A stretch of 64,000 nucleotides of DNA. Origin: DAIDKA01 sp049792815 (lineage in GTDB: Bacteria; Pseudomonadota; Gammaproteobacteria; Steroidobacterales; Steroidobacteraceae). Position 1 is the first letter of the stretch; the number at the start of each line of letters is the position of its first letter. Made by a program: the position numbers and the translations under genes. The notes below the pieces were generated by a model that ran no database searches, was not told the DNA's origin, and saw only the letters and a list, made by a program, of their open reading frames with translations. The DNA lies in NCBI GenBank assembly GCA_049792815.1, contig JBARBG010000057.1, positions 1 to 64,000 on the forward strand, written 5' to 3'. Shown piece by piece: positions 42,463 to 52,222 of the stretch.

Positions 42463-43017
42463 ATGGAAAAGACGTTCGTTTCCGCGGAGTCGCTGCTGCA
42501 GGACTCCCTTGCACTGGGAATGATGGTGGTACGCAGCGGCTACCGGCCGACGTTCCTGGTGGGCATGTGGCGGGGCGGCGCACCTATCGGCATCGCAGTG
42601 CAGGAAGTCCTGGATTATCACGACATTCCGACCGACCACATCGCCATTCGTACCTCCGCCTACTACGGCATCGACAAGCAGGAGAAGACGGTGCGCGTAC
42701 ACGCCATCGACTACCTGGTGTCACGCCTGGACGCCGAAGACCGGCTGCTGCTGGTGGACGACGTCTTTGACTCCGGCCGCAGCCTCGAAGCCGTCATTGC
42801 GGAACTGCGGCGGCGCTGCCGGCGCAATCTCCCCGAAAACATCCGCACCGCGACGGTGTATTACAAGCCCTCGCGCAACCGCAGTTCGCTCGTGCCCGAC
42901 TTCTGTGTGCGCGAAGTGGAAGAGTGGCTGGTCTTCCCACACGAGCTGCAGGGACTGACGAGCGAGGAAATCCTGAAGAACAAGCCCGTCGGGGCCGATT
43001 TCCTGAATGGCAAGTGA
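42463..43017 (+). CDS. Phosphoribosyltransferase, hypoxanthine/guanine type
   Basis: A 184-residue type I phosphoribosyltransferase. The PRPP motif is LLLVDDVFDSGRSLEAV, with an upstream FLVGMWRGGAPIG loop and a C-terminal VEEWLVFPHEL. It fits the hypoxanthine phosphoribosyltransferase-like purine-salvage group; the exact base is not certain. It is divergent from the outer-membrane-barrel gene across 130 bases, in which I see no clear site. Confidence 0.82.
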   Translation: MEKTFVSAESLLQDSLALGMMVVRSGYRPTFLVGMWRGGAPIGIAVQEVLDYHDIPTDHIAIRTSAYYGIDKQEKTVRVHAIDYLVSRLDAEDRLLLVDDVFDSGRSLEAVIAELRRRCRRNLPENIRTATVYYKPSRNRSSLVPDFCVREVEEWLVFPHELQGLTSEEILKNKPVGADFLNGK

Positions 43018-43039
43018 TCGCTGAAGGACAAGCGCTTAC

Positions 43040-43246
43040 TCAATAGTGCGGTGGCCGCTCATCCTCGGGGCGCCGCGCACTTTCCGTGCTCTGGCGTGCG
43101 TCGAGCTTCTCGGCCAGCACCCGCAGGCCCTCGCGCAATCCTTCCAGTTCCTTGTGCTGGCGATAGACCACATCACTGAGCTCGGCGTTGGCCCGCTCCA
43201 GGAAAGCCAGCTTCAGTTCTAGGCGTTCTAGGGTGTCCTCATCCAT
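43040..43246 (-). CDS. slyX: SlyX family protein
   Basis: A 68-residue coiled-coil protein with the SlyX pattern (LERLELKLAFLERANAELSD, VVYRQHKELEGL, RPPHY at the end). It starts 3 bases after the sensor-kinase stop, so it can be read as the last gene of the exporter operon, though SlyX is a widespread housekeeping protein of unknown function. It converges with the phosphoribosyltransferase gene. Confidence 0.9.
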   Translation of the reverse strand: MDEDTLERLELKLAFLERANAELSDVVYRQHKELEGLREGLRVLAEKLDARQSTESARRPEDERPPHY

Positions 43247-43249
43247 GGC

Positions 43250-44560
43250 CTAGGGATGATACCCCGGAAGGGTCAGCAGGACGCTCAGTCCCCCGCCCTC
43301 GCGATTGCTGAGCCGCAGGCTCCCGCCATGCGCCTCGGTTATTTCACGGCACAGCGCCAGCCCCAGGCCGGTGCCATCGTGCTTGGTGGAATAAAAGGGC
43401 AACAGCGCCTGTGCCAGCACTACCTCCGTCATACCGTGACCGCGATCGAGCACTTCGATGCGCTGTTCCTCGGCCGTCTGCTGGACCTTGATGCTGATCT
43501 GTTCCGGGTCACCCCCGGCCTCATGCGCATTCTTCAGAACATTGATCAGCGCCTGCTCCAGCTGCAGTCGATCAAACCATCCGGACTCCTGAGGCAACGG
43601 TCCCGCAACCGCGAATGACTGCTGCCGCGCCAGGTCCTCGACCAGCTCCGTCCACCCGACCCGGGCGGGTCGCGGCGTGGGCAGGCGCGAGATGGCGGCA
43701 TAGCCGGCGACGAACTGATGCAGGTGGGCCGCGCGTTCGCGGATCGCCGCAAACACGTCCACCAGCGTGGTGGAGTCGCCGCGCCGCAGCATTTCGCGGC
43801 CGGTATCGGCCATGGAGGCAATCGGCGCCAATGAATTATTGAGTTCGTGACTCACGACGCGAATCAGCTTTTTCCAGGTCGCCACTTCCTGGCGTGACAG
43901 CTCGCGGGTCAGGGTCTTCAAGAGGAACAGCCGATGCCGCTGTCCCTGCAGCGTGAAGGCGCGCTGCGCGAGGCTGAAGGTCTCATCCGCATCGGCGATC
44001 CGCGTTGAAAACAGGCAATCTCCGCCACTGGTGATGGCCTCGCGCAGCGCCATGGGCGCCGCTTCAAGAATCGTCGCGAAGTCTGCGCCCAGCAGTGAAC
44101 GGCCCTCATTAAGCAGATGGCGCGCCGCGATATTGCCGTACACGACCCGCTGATGCGGATCGACCAGCACCAGCGCAACCGGCGAATGCTGGGTTACCGT
44201 ATCGAGCAGCAACTCGCGCTGCACCAGGTGGGCGCGCTGGGTGCGCAGCGCACCGCCCAGTTCATTGTTCGTGCGCAGCAGGTCGCCGAGTTCATCGTTG
44301 CGATCCACCACCAGCGAGACGCTGAAATCTCCATCGCCGTAGCAGGCGATACTGGTCTGCATGGCACGCAGCACGCGGTGCACGGGCCTCACGGCGCGGC
44401 GCGCGGCCAGCAGCGCCGGAACCAGCGCCACAGCGGCGGCAATCGGCATCAGGAACCACGGGCCCTTGAAGTACTGGGTGAGAATGACGCCGACGGCCCC
44501 ACTGACCAGCATCATCGCGAAGATGAGCAGAGCCAGTCTTGTATCGAGGCTGATTCTCAT
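43250..44560 (-). CDS. NtrY-like sensor histidine kinase with no periplasmic sensor
   Basis: A 436-residue kinase. Two helices (about 9-28 and 34-52) are separated by only a few residues (YFKGPWF). HAMP follows, then a PAS domain (about 125-200: LLDTVTQHSPVALVLVD), a His motif SHELNNSLAPI, and a HATPase domain (NVLKNAHEAG, DRGHGM, GTGLGLALC). The signal must be read within the membrane or cytoplasm. It lies 11 bases after the sigma-54 regulator gene, its obvious partner. Confidence 0.88.
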   Translation of the reverse strand: MRISLDTRLALLIFAMMLVSGAVGVILTQYFKGPWFLMPIAAAVALVPALLAARRAVRPVHRVLRAMQTSIACYGDGDFSVSLVVDRNDELGDLLRTNNELGGALRTQRAHLVQRELLLDTVTQHSPVALVLVDPHQRVVYGNIAARHLLNEGRSLLGADFATILEAAPMALREAITSGGDCLFSTRIADADETFSLAQRAFTLQGQRHRLFLLKTLTRELSRQEVATWKKLIRVVSHELNNSLAPIASMADTGREMLRRGDSTTLVDVFAAIRERAAHLHQFVAGYAAISRLPTPRPARVGWTELVEDLARQQSFAVAGPLPQESGWFDRLQLEQALINVLKNAHEAGGDPEQISIKVQQTAEEQRIEVLDRGHGMTEVVLAQALLPFYSTKHDGTGLGLALCREITEAHGGSLRLSNREGGGLSVLLTLPGYHP

Positions 44561-44571
44561 GATGCGCCCGC

Positions 44572-45915
44572 TCAGGAACGCATGCCCAGTCGTTCCATGC
44601 GCCGGTACAGGGCCTGACGCGACAGTCCCAGGGAGGCTGCCGCGCGCGACACATTGCCGCCTGCGGCCCTCAGGCTGGCCTCGATCGCCGTCCGGTTCAG
44701 GCCTTCCTCCTCGCTCGGTCCCTGGGTCTTTGGCGTCGGCAGGTTCAGATCCGCTGCCTGCACCTGCCTGCCGCTGACCAAGAGCCGCGCCCGTTCCACC
44801 ACATTGCGCAGTTCACGCACATTGCCCGGCCATGAATGCTGTAGCAGCGCCTGGCGCGCCTCGTCGCTCAAGCTCAGGTCCGCCCCCAGGAAGTGCTGTG
44901 CCAGGGGCAGGATGTCGGCGGTGCGCGCAGCCAGCGCCGGCAGCGCGATTTCGATGGTGTTCAACCGGTAGTACAGATCTTCACGAAACTGGCCCTGCTG
45001 AATTCTCTGCGGCAATTCGGCGTTGGTGGCGCTGATCACCCGCACGCGGGTCGAACGGGTGCGGCTCGACCCCAGCGGTTCGAACTGCCCCGATTCCAGC
45101 ACCCGCAGCAGTTTCACCTGGCCCGGCAGCGGCAGATTGCCGATCTCGTCCAGGAACAGCGTGCCGCCATCGGCGGATTCAAAGCGTCCCACGCGGGCGC
45201 GGTTGGCGCCGGTGTAAGCGCCCGCCTCGGCGCCGAACAGTTCCGCCTCGATCAGATCGGCGGGCAAGGCCCCGCAGTTGACGGCGATGAACGGACCGGT
45301 GCGAACCGACGAATTGGCGTGCACGATGGCCGCGATGCGCTCCTTGCCTGAGCCATTGGGTCCAGTGATCAGCACCGGCACTTCCGCGCGGGCGACCCGG
45401 CACGCCAGCTCCACGGCGGCCTCCATGGCCCGGGATTCGTACACCACGCCGCGCAGGTCATAGGTCTTCGCCAGCCGCGCGCGCTGCTGCTCGCGTTCGC
45501 GATGCAGGCGCGCAGTCTCACGCATGCTCTGCGACAGTTCCAGCAGGTTCTCCACTGCCGCCAGCAAGCGGTCATTGTCCCAGGGCTTGGCTATGTAGTC
45601 CGCGGCGCCCAATTTCACCAGTTGCACGGCGGACTCCAGGTGGGTCCAGGCGGTGAGCAGGATGACGGGCAGGTCCGGATGCCGGGCGCGGATGTCGCGG
45701 AACAGCGCGACGCCTTCCTGACCGGAGGTAGTGTCGGCACTGAAATTCATGTCGGCGATGACCAGATCGACACTGATCCTGGCCAGGACGGCGAGCCCGG
45801 CATCAGGGGATGCGGCCGTCAGGGTGGTGATGTCATGCAGCCCGAACAGCAGGCTCAAGGCTGTGCCGACTGCCGGGTTGTCATCGATCACCAGGACCGT
45901 GCGCATGAGCGACAT
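44572..45915 (-). CDS. Sigma-54-dependent NtrC-family response regulator
   Basis: A 447-residue activator. The receiver domain has the acidic pair (IDDNP) and phospho-acceptor (VIADMNF). The AAA+ domain has Walker A (GPNGSGKE), the sigma-54 contact loop as GAYTGA, Walker B (GGTLFLDEIGNL) and the R-finger region. A Fis-type helix-turn-helix ends the protein (LRAAGGNVSRAAASLGLSRQALYRRM). It sits near the end of the exporter operon whose promoter (58290-58304) is of the sigma-54 type, so positive feedback is likely. Confidence 0.92.
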   Translation of the reverse strand: MSLMRTVLVIDDNPAVGTALSLLFGLHDITTLTAASPDAGLAVLARISVDLVIADMNFSADTTSGQEGVALFRDIRARHPDLPVILLTAWTHLESAVQLVKLGAADYIAKPWDNDRLLAAVENLLELSQSMRETARLHREREQQRARLAKTYDLRGVVYESRAMEAAVELACRVARAEVPVLITGPNGSGKERIAAIVHANSSVRTGPFIAVNCGALPADLIEAELFGAEAGAYTGANRARVGRFESADGGTLFLDEIGNLPLPGQVKLLRVLESGQFEPLGSSRTRSTRVRVISATNAELPQRIQQGQFREDLYYRLNTIEIALPALAARTADILPLAQHFLGADLSLSDEARQALLQHSWPGNVRELRNVVERARLLVSGRQVQAADLNLPTPKTQGPSEEEGLNRTAIEASLRAAGGNVSRAAASLGLSRQALYRRMERLGMRS

Positions 45916-45920
45916 GTTAG

Positions 45921-47048
45921 CTAGCTACCGGTGCGAAAGCGCGTCCACATGCGCGTCCGCAGGCGCACGAAGGCATCGCTCCCCAGGCGCTCAGGGATCA
46001 GCCGCGCCGCCTGCGCGCCGCGCGGATAGATCGCGGCATTGGTGAGCTGAGCCTGCACCAGGGACTGCGAGGCGGCGTTGCCATTGGGAAAATGGATGGC
46101 GTTGGCGTTCTGCGCGGCAACTGCCGCGTCCATGAGGAAGTTGATGAAGCGGCGTGCATTGTCCGGATGCGGCGCATCGCTAACGATGGCCGCGGTGTCG
46201 ATCCACATCACCGCGCCTTCGCGCGGGATGCTGTAGCCGATGGCGCGGTTGGCGCCCGCGATACGCACCCGTTCCCTGACCTGCTGGGCATCGCCGTTGC
46301 TGGCGATGATCAGGCACAGGTCCCCTTCAGCCAGCTGTGCCACCAGCGAATCGCTGCCGATCTTGCGGATATAGGGCCGCACCGCCATCAGCGCCGCCCC
46401 CGCGCGCTCCAGCACCTTGGGATCCTCGCTGTCGGGCTTCTCGCCCAGCCACGCCAGCACGCTGGCCACGATCACGGCGGGCGACTCGTACAGGCCGATG
46501 CCGCAGTCAGCGAAGTGCGCGGCGACTTTCGGATCAAACAGCATCGCCCAGCTGTCCACCGGCGCCTCATGAAAACGCGCGCGGATCTGCGCCTCGTCAT
46601 AGGCAAAGCCGGTGATACCCCAGGCATAGACGACGGCGTGCGCGTTGCCCGGATCATGCCGCGCCAGTTCGCCCATGATCACCGGATCCATGTTGGCGAG
46701 ATTCGGCAGCCGCGACTTGTCCAGCGGGCTGATCGCTCCGGCCTGCTGCAGCATCTGCAGGTAGGACGCGGAGGGAAAGACGACGTCGTACCCGGAATGT
46801 CCGGCCAGCAGCTTTGCCGCCAGTGTCTCGTTGGAGTCGAAGACGCTGTAGTGGACGAGGATGCCGGTTTGCGCCTGGAACTGCTTCAGAACCTCCGGCT
46901 TGATGTAGTCATACCAGTTGTAGACGTTTACGACTTGCCCACCGCCATTGGCAGTAGCAGCGGTATGCGAGGCAGTGGACCCACTGCAGCCGCCCAGCAG
47001 CGCGCCGAGCAATCCGAGCATGATGGGCGCGATACGCATGGACGCCAT
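45921..47048 (-). CDS. PotD/PotF-like polyamine-binding lipoprotein (orphan)
   Basis: A 375-residue substrate-binding protein. The lipobox (ALLGGC) predicts a lipid anchor. The mature part begins VNVYNWYDYIKPEVLKQFQAQTG and contains YDVVFPSASYLQMLQQAG and AVVYAWGITGFAYDE, the spermidine/putrescine-binding pattern. No PotABC genes are present. It lies between an FtsX-type permease and the sigma-54 regulator, in the same direction and 22 bases after the permease, so it is probably part of the same operon. The start could also be ATG 47039. Confidence 0.87.
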   Translation of the reverse strand: MASMRIAPIMLGLLGALLGGCSGSTASHTAATANGGGQVVNVYNWYDYIKPEVLKQFQAQTGILVHYSVFDSNETLAAKLLAGHSGYDVVFPSASYLQMLQQAGAISPLDKSRLPNLANMDPVIMGELARHDPGNAHAVVYAWGITGFAYDEAQIRARFHEAPVDSWAMLFDPKVAAHFADCGIGLYESPAVIVASVLAWLGEKPDSEDPKVLERAGAALMAVRPYIRKIGSDSLVAQLAEGDLCLIIASNGDAQQVRERVRIAGANRAIGYSIPREGAVMWIDTAAIVSDAPHPDNARRFINFLMDAAVAAQNANAIHFPNGNAASQSLVQAQLTNAAIYPRGAQAARLIPERLGSDAFVRLRTRMWTRFRTGS

Positions 47049-47069
47049 GGTAGCGGAATCTCGCCTCCC

Positions 47070-48287
47070 CTATAGATCGCGGATCGCCGCGGCCGGCGGA
47101 ATGGCGGCGGCTCGAAAAGCCGGCCACAGCACTGCGACCTGGCTGAGCGCAAGTACGATGACTGCACCGACTGCAATGTAGCCCGGACTCATGCGGGTGA
47201 GTGTCAAGGTCTTCGCCAACCAGGTGTTGCCGGCCAGACCGATCGCGATGCCAATTACGGCACCGGTTCCAGCAATCAGCAGGTTCTCGACCTGGAAATA
47301 CCGCAGGATGTCCACGCGCCGCGCGCCCAGTGCGCGCCGCATGCCGATCTGCCTGCGTCGCTGCGCCACCCAGTACAACACCAGCCCGACGATGCCGCAG
47401 GCGGTGACGGTTAGCAGCAAGGCACACAGGCCGCCCAAGAGTATGCTCAGGGAACGTTGGCTTTGATAAGCCCGCTCGCGAGTCTCCCGAAACGGGGTCA
47501 CGCTCATGATGATGCGTCGCCGCGTCACGGCATAGAGCCGGTCGCGCACTGCCCCCATCACCGTAGCGAGTTCGCCGGGACGAGTGCGCACCAGGTAGCT
47601 GGCATAGTTGCCGACGAACTGATGCGGCAGGAACATCGAGTTCTCAGGACTGGTCCCAAACTGGCTGAAGCTCGCCCAGGGTGACTGGGCCCGCTCCACG
47701 ATGCCCACGACACGAATCGGAGCGGACGAATTTACGTAGACCACCTGACCCAGGGCATCACCGGAAGGGAATAGCGTGCGGGCAAGACCGCGCGTGAGCA
47801 CGACGCTGGGCGCGGTCTCATCATCACCCATGTGCAGTTCCTTGACCTCGCCCGCGCTGAACCAGCGCCCCGCGATCAGTTTGACGCCGTATACCGCCAG
47901 CCCGTGCTCATCGACAAAATATTCCGCGGTCGATGCCGTGGGCTGTTTTTGGTCCGGCTTGACGTTGATTCCAGTCACAAAGGCAGATCCGCCCAGCGGG
48001 AAGCCGTTCGTGGCCTCGGCATCCAACACCCCCGGCAGCGAGCGCAGCGCGGCGATATCCGCCGTGGTGCGCGCCTTCAGATCGTCAGGCTGTCCCACCC
48101 AGGTGTTATTCACGGAAAAGACATTTGACTCGTCCATGCCACTGGGGCGCGCCATCTGCTCGCGGTATTGCTGAATGACCGACAGGCAGTTGCAGACGAT
48201 CGCCAGCGTCAGGGCGATCTGCAGACCGATCAGCAGGGCGCCAACCTTGTTGCGGCGCAGAGCTGAGAGAATCGGCAGGATTTCCAT
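47070..48287 (-). CDS. MacB/FtsX-type ABC permease, class A, copy 1
   Basis: A 405-residue permease: one N-terminal helix (LLIGLQIALTLAIVCNCLSV), a MacB-type periplasmic core (about 45-270), and three C-terminal helices starting with the SILLGGLCALLLTVTACGIVG segment and the conserved RRRQIGMRRALGARR loop that contacts the ATPase. It starts MEILPILSALRRNK and ends AFRAAAIPPAAAIRDL, the class A signature shared with the genes at 49668 and 52222. It is the last permease of the set, transcribed after its class B partner (13-base gap). Confidence 0.87.
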   Translation of the reverse strand: MEILPILSALRRNKVGALLIGLQIALTLAIVCNCLSVIQQYREQMARPSGMDESNVFSVNNTWVGQPDDLKARTTADIAALRSLPGVLDAEATNGFPLGGSAFVTGINVKPDQKQPTASTAEYFVDEHGLAVYGVKLIAGRWFSAGEVKELHMGDDETAPSVVLTRGLARTLFPSGDALGQVVYVNSSAPIRVVGIVERAQSPWASFSQFGTSPENSMFLPHQFVGNYASYLVRTRPGELATVMGAVRDRLYAVTRRRIIMSVTPFRETRERAYQSQRSLSILLGGLCALLLTVTACGIVGLVLYWVAQRRRQIGMRRALGARRVDILRYFQVENLLIAGTGAVIGIAIGLAGNTWLAKTLTLTRMSPGYIAVGAVIVLALSQVAVLWPAFRAAAIPPAAAIRDL

Positions 48288-48300
48288 GTCGTATCCCCTG

Positions 48301-49641
48301 CTACTGTGTTTTCAGCTGCCACGCCGGGTCCACGCGGCTGGCGCGCCAGACGGGGTAGAGCGCGGAGCACACCGTGGCACACACGGCAAGCACCACCGTA
48401 ATCAGGATCATGCTGCCATTCAGGGAAGTGGCCAGACTCACGGCGCCGTTAGCGCCTGGGATCATGTGCAGCGCCCTCTGGCTGGCAAGTCCCGCAACCG
48501 TGAGCCCCAGTCCCAACACCCCTCCGGGCACGCCCACGACCGCCGTTTCAATCAGACACTGCACACTGATGTCCCACCGGGACGCACCCATGGCACGCCG
48601 TACGCCCAGTTCCCCCGCACGTCCTGAGAACCGGGCCAGCATCAGGCCGGCGGCATTGGTGAGGCAGACAAACAGGAATCCGAATGCCACCACGCTGCTC
48701 ACGCGCAACGTATTCGGGACCGAGATCTCCAGGGCCATCCACTGATGCACATCGCGCAATTCCACCCAGGGCGGCCAGTGGAAGCGCCCCAGTTGGCGCT
48801 GCTGCGCAGCGTAGTTGTACAGGAATGCCTTGTAGGCGCGCGCCGCCGCTGCGGTTGGCAGTTCCACCCAGAACTGCAGCCAGATGCAACCTGAGGCGAG
48901 CTGGCCCTCCCAGCCGGGGCCAGGGCGGGCATTGCACATGATGGTGCCGCCGGCCTGCATCTGCCGGGCAATGGCGAGGGAGAAAGGCACGAACACATCC
49001 TCGGCATCGGCAAGTCCGCCGTTGCGCTGTCCCTGGGTCAGATCGTAGTAGTGCGGCACGGGGTTCCAGGCATCGATGACGCCGACGATCCGATAGTCGT
49101 GATCGCTCAGGCTGAGGGTTTTGCCGACCGGGTTGTCGTGGGGAAACAGTCGGTCCGCCAGCTTGGAACTCAGCACCACGACATTGGTTGCGCCTCGATC
49201 GTCGGCCGCAGTCCAAGGACCTCCCTGGCGGAATGGCACCTCGAACATTTGAAAGAAATCGGCATAGGCGGCACGGCCGCCGACCGGAAAGGGAACTCCA
49301 TCGGAGCCCACCGCATCCAGCGAGACGCTATACATCGCGCTCTGGCGTACCGCCCGGTGCGCCTTCATGAGCGCCATGGCATCGGGGTAGGAGATCTGAT
49401 CCTGCAACTTATAGCCTGCAGTCGTGGCGCCTGGTCGGGTCGGTGGTCCCCAGGCGTCGATCTGCGGCACGAACAGCTGCGCCGACTTGTCCGGAATGGG
49501 ATCAACGGCGATGGCCCGCAAGGTGGTCAGCACCGTCATGGATGCGCCGATGCCGAAACCGACGACCGTCACCATCAGCGTCGTGAGGGCCACGTTGCGC
49601 TTGAGGCTGCGGAGCGCCAGTTCGAAGTAGTAGTTGAACAT
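48301..49641 (-). CDS. MacB/FtsX-type ABC permease, class B, copy 1
   Basis: A 446-residue permease, start MFNYYFELALRSLKRN at 49641 with GGGGAGGG upstream. Class B differs from class A by its longer periplasmic core (AWGPP near the beginning, a WPPWVELRDVHQW segment near the end), by the RAGELGVRRAMGASRWD contact loop, and by its end WRASRVDPAWQLKTQ. The RALGA/RRAMGA loops in both classes mark Type VII ABC transporters, which move the substrate in the periplasm by mechanotransmission. Confidence 0.87.
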   Translation of the reverse strand: MFNYYFELALRSLKRNVALTTLMVTVVGFGIGASMTVLTTLRAIAVDPIPDKSAQLFVPQIDAWGPPTRPGATTAGYKLQDQISYPDAMALMKAHRAVRQSAMYSVSLDAVGSDGVPFPVGGRAAYADFFQMFEVPFRQGGPWTAADDRGATNVVVLSSKLADRLFPHDNPVGKTLSLSDHDYRIVGVIDAWNPVPHYYDLTQGQRNGGLADAEDVFVPFSLAIARQMQAGGTIMCNARPGPGWEGQLASGCIWLQFWVELPTAAAARAYKAFLYNYAAQQRQLGRFHWPPWVELRDVHQWMALEISVPNTLRVSSVVAFGFLFVCLTNAAGLMLARFSGRAGELGVRRAMGASRWDISVQCLIETAVVGVPGGVLGLGLTVAGLASQRALHMIPGANGAVSLATSLNGSMILITVVLAVCATVCSALYPVWRASRVDPAWQLKTQ

Positions 49642-49667
49642 CGCCCTCCCCTCGCGATTCTCCGGCG

Positions 49668-50876
49668 TTACTGCGCCCGGGTCGCCACGATCGGCGGAAT
49701 CGATGCCGCACGCAGCGCCGGCCACAGCACTGCCGCTTGGCACAGCACCACTACGATGAGCGCGCCGAGGCAGATGTAGGCGATGCTCATGCGGCTCATT
49801 TCAAAGCTCGCAGCAAGGCCGGTATTGATGAGCAGACCCAGGCCAATGCCCAGCATACAACCCATCCCCACGATCAGCAGATTCTCGGTATGAAAGTAGC
49901 TGAGGATGTCGGCTTTGCGGGCCCCGAGTGCCCGCCGCATGCCGATTTGGCGCCGACGCTGTGTGACCCAGAAGGCGGTCAGGCCAACGACGCCAAAGGA
50001 GGTGACGGCCAGCATCAGCGCACTCACCACGCCCAGCATGATGGCCATGGTGCGCGGCACCATGTAGGCAGCATGGCGACTTTCAGCAAAGGGCGTCACG
50101 CCCTGAATGACCCGGCGACTGTCGATGGCGAAAAGCCTGTCCTGCACCGAACGCATGGCCGAGTTCAGCTGTCCGGGTCGCGCGCGCACGACGTACATGG
50201 TTGTCTTGCTCAGTGGCAGCGCCGGCAGGAACACGGATAGATCGGTATTGCCGCCGTTGCTTGCCCACGGCGTCTGGGCCTTTTCAATCACGCCGATAAT
50301 GCGACTGGATTCCGTGGGCTTGAAATACACAATCTGACCCAGCGCACTGCCAGCGGGAAACAGGGCCTTGGCCAGAGCCTGTGTAACGACGATCACGCCA
50401 GGCGTCTTGTTTTCATAGTAACGCAGCAGGCCCACCTCGTCTGCGTGGAACCACCGACCCGCAATCAACTTCAGGCCGAATGCGGCCTGCCCATGCTCAT
50501 CGGTGTAATAGATTGCAGGAACGGCGGTCGGCGTGCGTTGATCGGGCTTGACGCTCATGGGCAGCGAATAGCCGCCGTTGTCCAGCGGAAAACTGATTGC
50601 GGAGAAAACGTCCACCACTCCCGGGACCGACCGCAGGGCCGCCAGATCGCCCCTGATCTGCGCCTCCAGGTTGGGCTGGTCCGCAATCCAGGCGGCTACG
50701 GCAGTAAAGATGTTGGTCTCATCAATGCCGCTGGGTTGCTGCATGCGCTGCACGAACTGCTGAATGACCGACAGGCTGTTACAGACAATGGCCAGCGTGA
50801 AGGCAACCTGCAGTCCGATCAGTATCGCCCCCAGCTTGCTTTTACGCAGCGCCCGCAGAATCGGCAGAATATCCAT
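49668..50876 (-). CDS. MacB/FtsX-type ABC permease, class A, copy 2
   Basis: A 402-residue class A protein: start MDILPILRALRKSK at 50876 with AGGAGG six bases before it, contact loop RRRQIGMRRALGARKAD, and end ALRAASIPPIVATRAQ. It is close to copies 1 and 3 in length and order but differs over the periplasmic core (VSAISFPLDNGGYS), the part most likely to meet the substrate. It lies 26 bases before the class B copy 1 start. Confidence 0.87.
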   Translation of the reverse strand: MDILPILRALRKSKLGAILIGLQVAFTLAIVCNSLSVIQQFVQRMQQPSGIDETNIFTAVAAWIADQPNLEAQIRGDLAALRSVPGVVDVFSAISFPLDNGGYSLPMSVKPDQRTPTAVPAIYYTDEHGQAAFGLKLIAGRWFHADEVGLLRYYENKTPGVIVVTQALAKALFPAGSALGQIVYFKPTESSRIIGVIEKAQTPWASNGGNTDLSVFLPALPLSKTTMYVVRARPGQLNSAMRSVQDRLFAIDSRRVIQGVTPFAESRHAAYMVPRTMAIMLGVVSALMLAVTSFGVVGLTAFWVTQRRRQIGMRRALGARKADILSYFHTENLLIVGMGCMLGIGLGLLINTGLAASFEMSRMSIAYICLGALIVVVLCQAAVLWPALRAASIPPIVATRAQ

Positions 50877-50899
50877 GCAATCCTCCTGGCAAGTCGCCG

Positions 50900-52222
50900 T
50901 TACTGCACTTTCAATTGCCAGGCGGGATGCACCCGGCTGGCGCGCCAGGTGGGATACAATCCTGCGGCGACGGTGACAACGACGCCCACCACCAGCGTGA
51001 TCACCACCATGCCGGCATCGAGCGAGATCAGGTGCGCCACATCCACACCGCGTTGGCTGGCCTCTACCAGCAGCAAACGCAGGCCCGCCGCACCGGCAGC
51101 CGTGAGCGCCAGACCCAACAGCCCGCCCACCAGCCCGATCAGCAGAGTCTCCGTCACACACTGTCGGAAGATCGCGCCTCGGGAAGCACCCAATGCCCGG
51201 CGCAGCGCCAGTTCCCTGGCGCGGCTGGAGAACTTCGCCAGCAGCAGTCCCACCGCGTTGATGAGACAGACCACCAGGAAGCCGTCCGCCACGAACGATA
51301 TGGCACGCACGGCGGGCGGCACCACGTCCATGTACCTCAGCCAGTCCTCGACATTGCGCAGCTCTACGCGGGGCGGCCAGTGAAATCGCCCCAATTGCCG
51401 CTGTTCATCGGCGTAATTGCGCAGGAAGCCCGCATAATCCCGCGCCTGCGCCGCCGTGGGCAACTCCACCCAGAACGCCAGCCAGACACACTCCGAGTTC
51501 AGGTGCGCCTCCCAGCCCCCGCTGGGCGCCGCCTGACAGTTCTCATTGCCATTGGTGTTGATGTGCCGGTCAATGGCCGTCGTGAATGGCATGAAGAACT
51601 GCTCACCTTCATTGAATCCTCCGGAGTACAGATCGTAGAAGCGCGGCATCGGTGCCCAGGGCTTGATGACGCCGACCACGCGATAGTCGCGGTCGCTGAG
51701 ATTGATGACCTTGCCCACCGCATCCGTGTGGGGAAATACCCGATCCGCGAGCTTCGCGCTCAGCACCACGACATTGGCACGCTTCTCGTCGGCATCGCGG
51801 TTCCAGGCCGTACCCGAACGGAACGGCACATCGAACATGGCGAAGAAATCCCGATAGGTGGCCCGACCGGCGGCGCGAAACGAGCGGGCACCCACCGGGC
51901 TCACATCCTGACTGACCGGGTACATTGCAGACTGGCGGACGGCGCGCCGCGCCTGCATCAATGCCGCGGCGTCACGGTAGGTCAGCTGACCGAGCAGAGT
52001 GTCCCGGCCGGTCTGTCGGGATTGCGGACCCCACACATCGATCTGCGGAACGAAGAGCTGGTCGGATTTTTGGGGAATGGGATTGCCTGACATTCCCCGC
52101 AGCAGCGTATACACGGTCATCGAGGCGCCGATGCCGACACCCACCGCCGCAACCATGAGCGTGGTCAGGACCACATTGCGTCGCAGGCTGCGCGCAGCCA
52201 GCCTCAGGTAGTAGCCGAACAT
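50900..52222 (-). CDS. MacB/FtsX-type ABC permease, class B, copy 2
   Basis: A 440-residue class B protein: start MFGYYLRLAARSLRRN, contact loop RARELALRRALGASRGA, end WRASRVHPAWQLKVQ. Its ATG overlaps the class A copy 3 stop by one base (TGATG), so its translation is probably coupled to that gene. The frame runs open to 52579 but that stretch is antisense-like and lies in the other permease gene. Confidence 0.87.
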   Translation of the reverse strand: MFGYYLRLAARSLRRNVVLTTLMVAAVGVGIGASMTVYTLLRGMSGNPIPQKSDQLFVPQIDVWGPQSRQTGRDTLLGQLTYRDAAALMQARRAVRQSAMYPVSQDVSPVGARSFRAAGRATYRDFFAMFDVPFRSGTAWNRDADEKRANVVVLSAKLADRVFPHTDAVGKVINLSDRDYRVVGVIKPWAPMPRFYDLYSGGFNEGEQFFMPFTTAIDRHINTNGNENCQAAPSGGWEAHLNSECVWLAFWVELPTAAQARDYAGFLRNYADEQRQLGRFHWPPRVELRNVEDWLRYMDVVPPAVRAISFVADGFLVVCLINAVGLLLAKFSSRARELALRRALGASRGAIFRQCVTETLLIGLVGGLLGLALTAAGAAGLRLLLVEASQRGVDVAHLISLDAGMVVITLVVGVVVTVAAGLYPTWRASRVHPAWQLKVQ

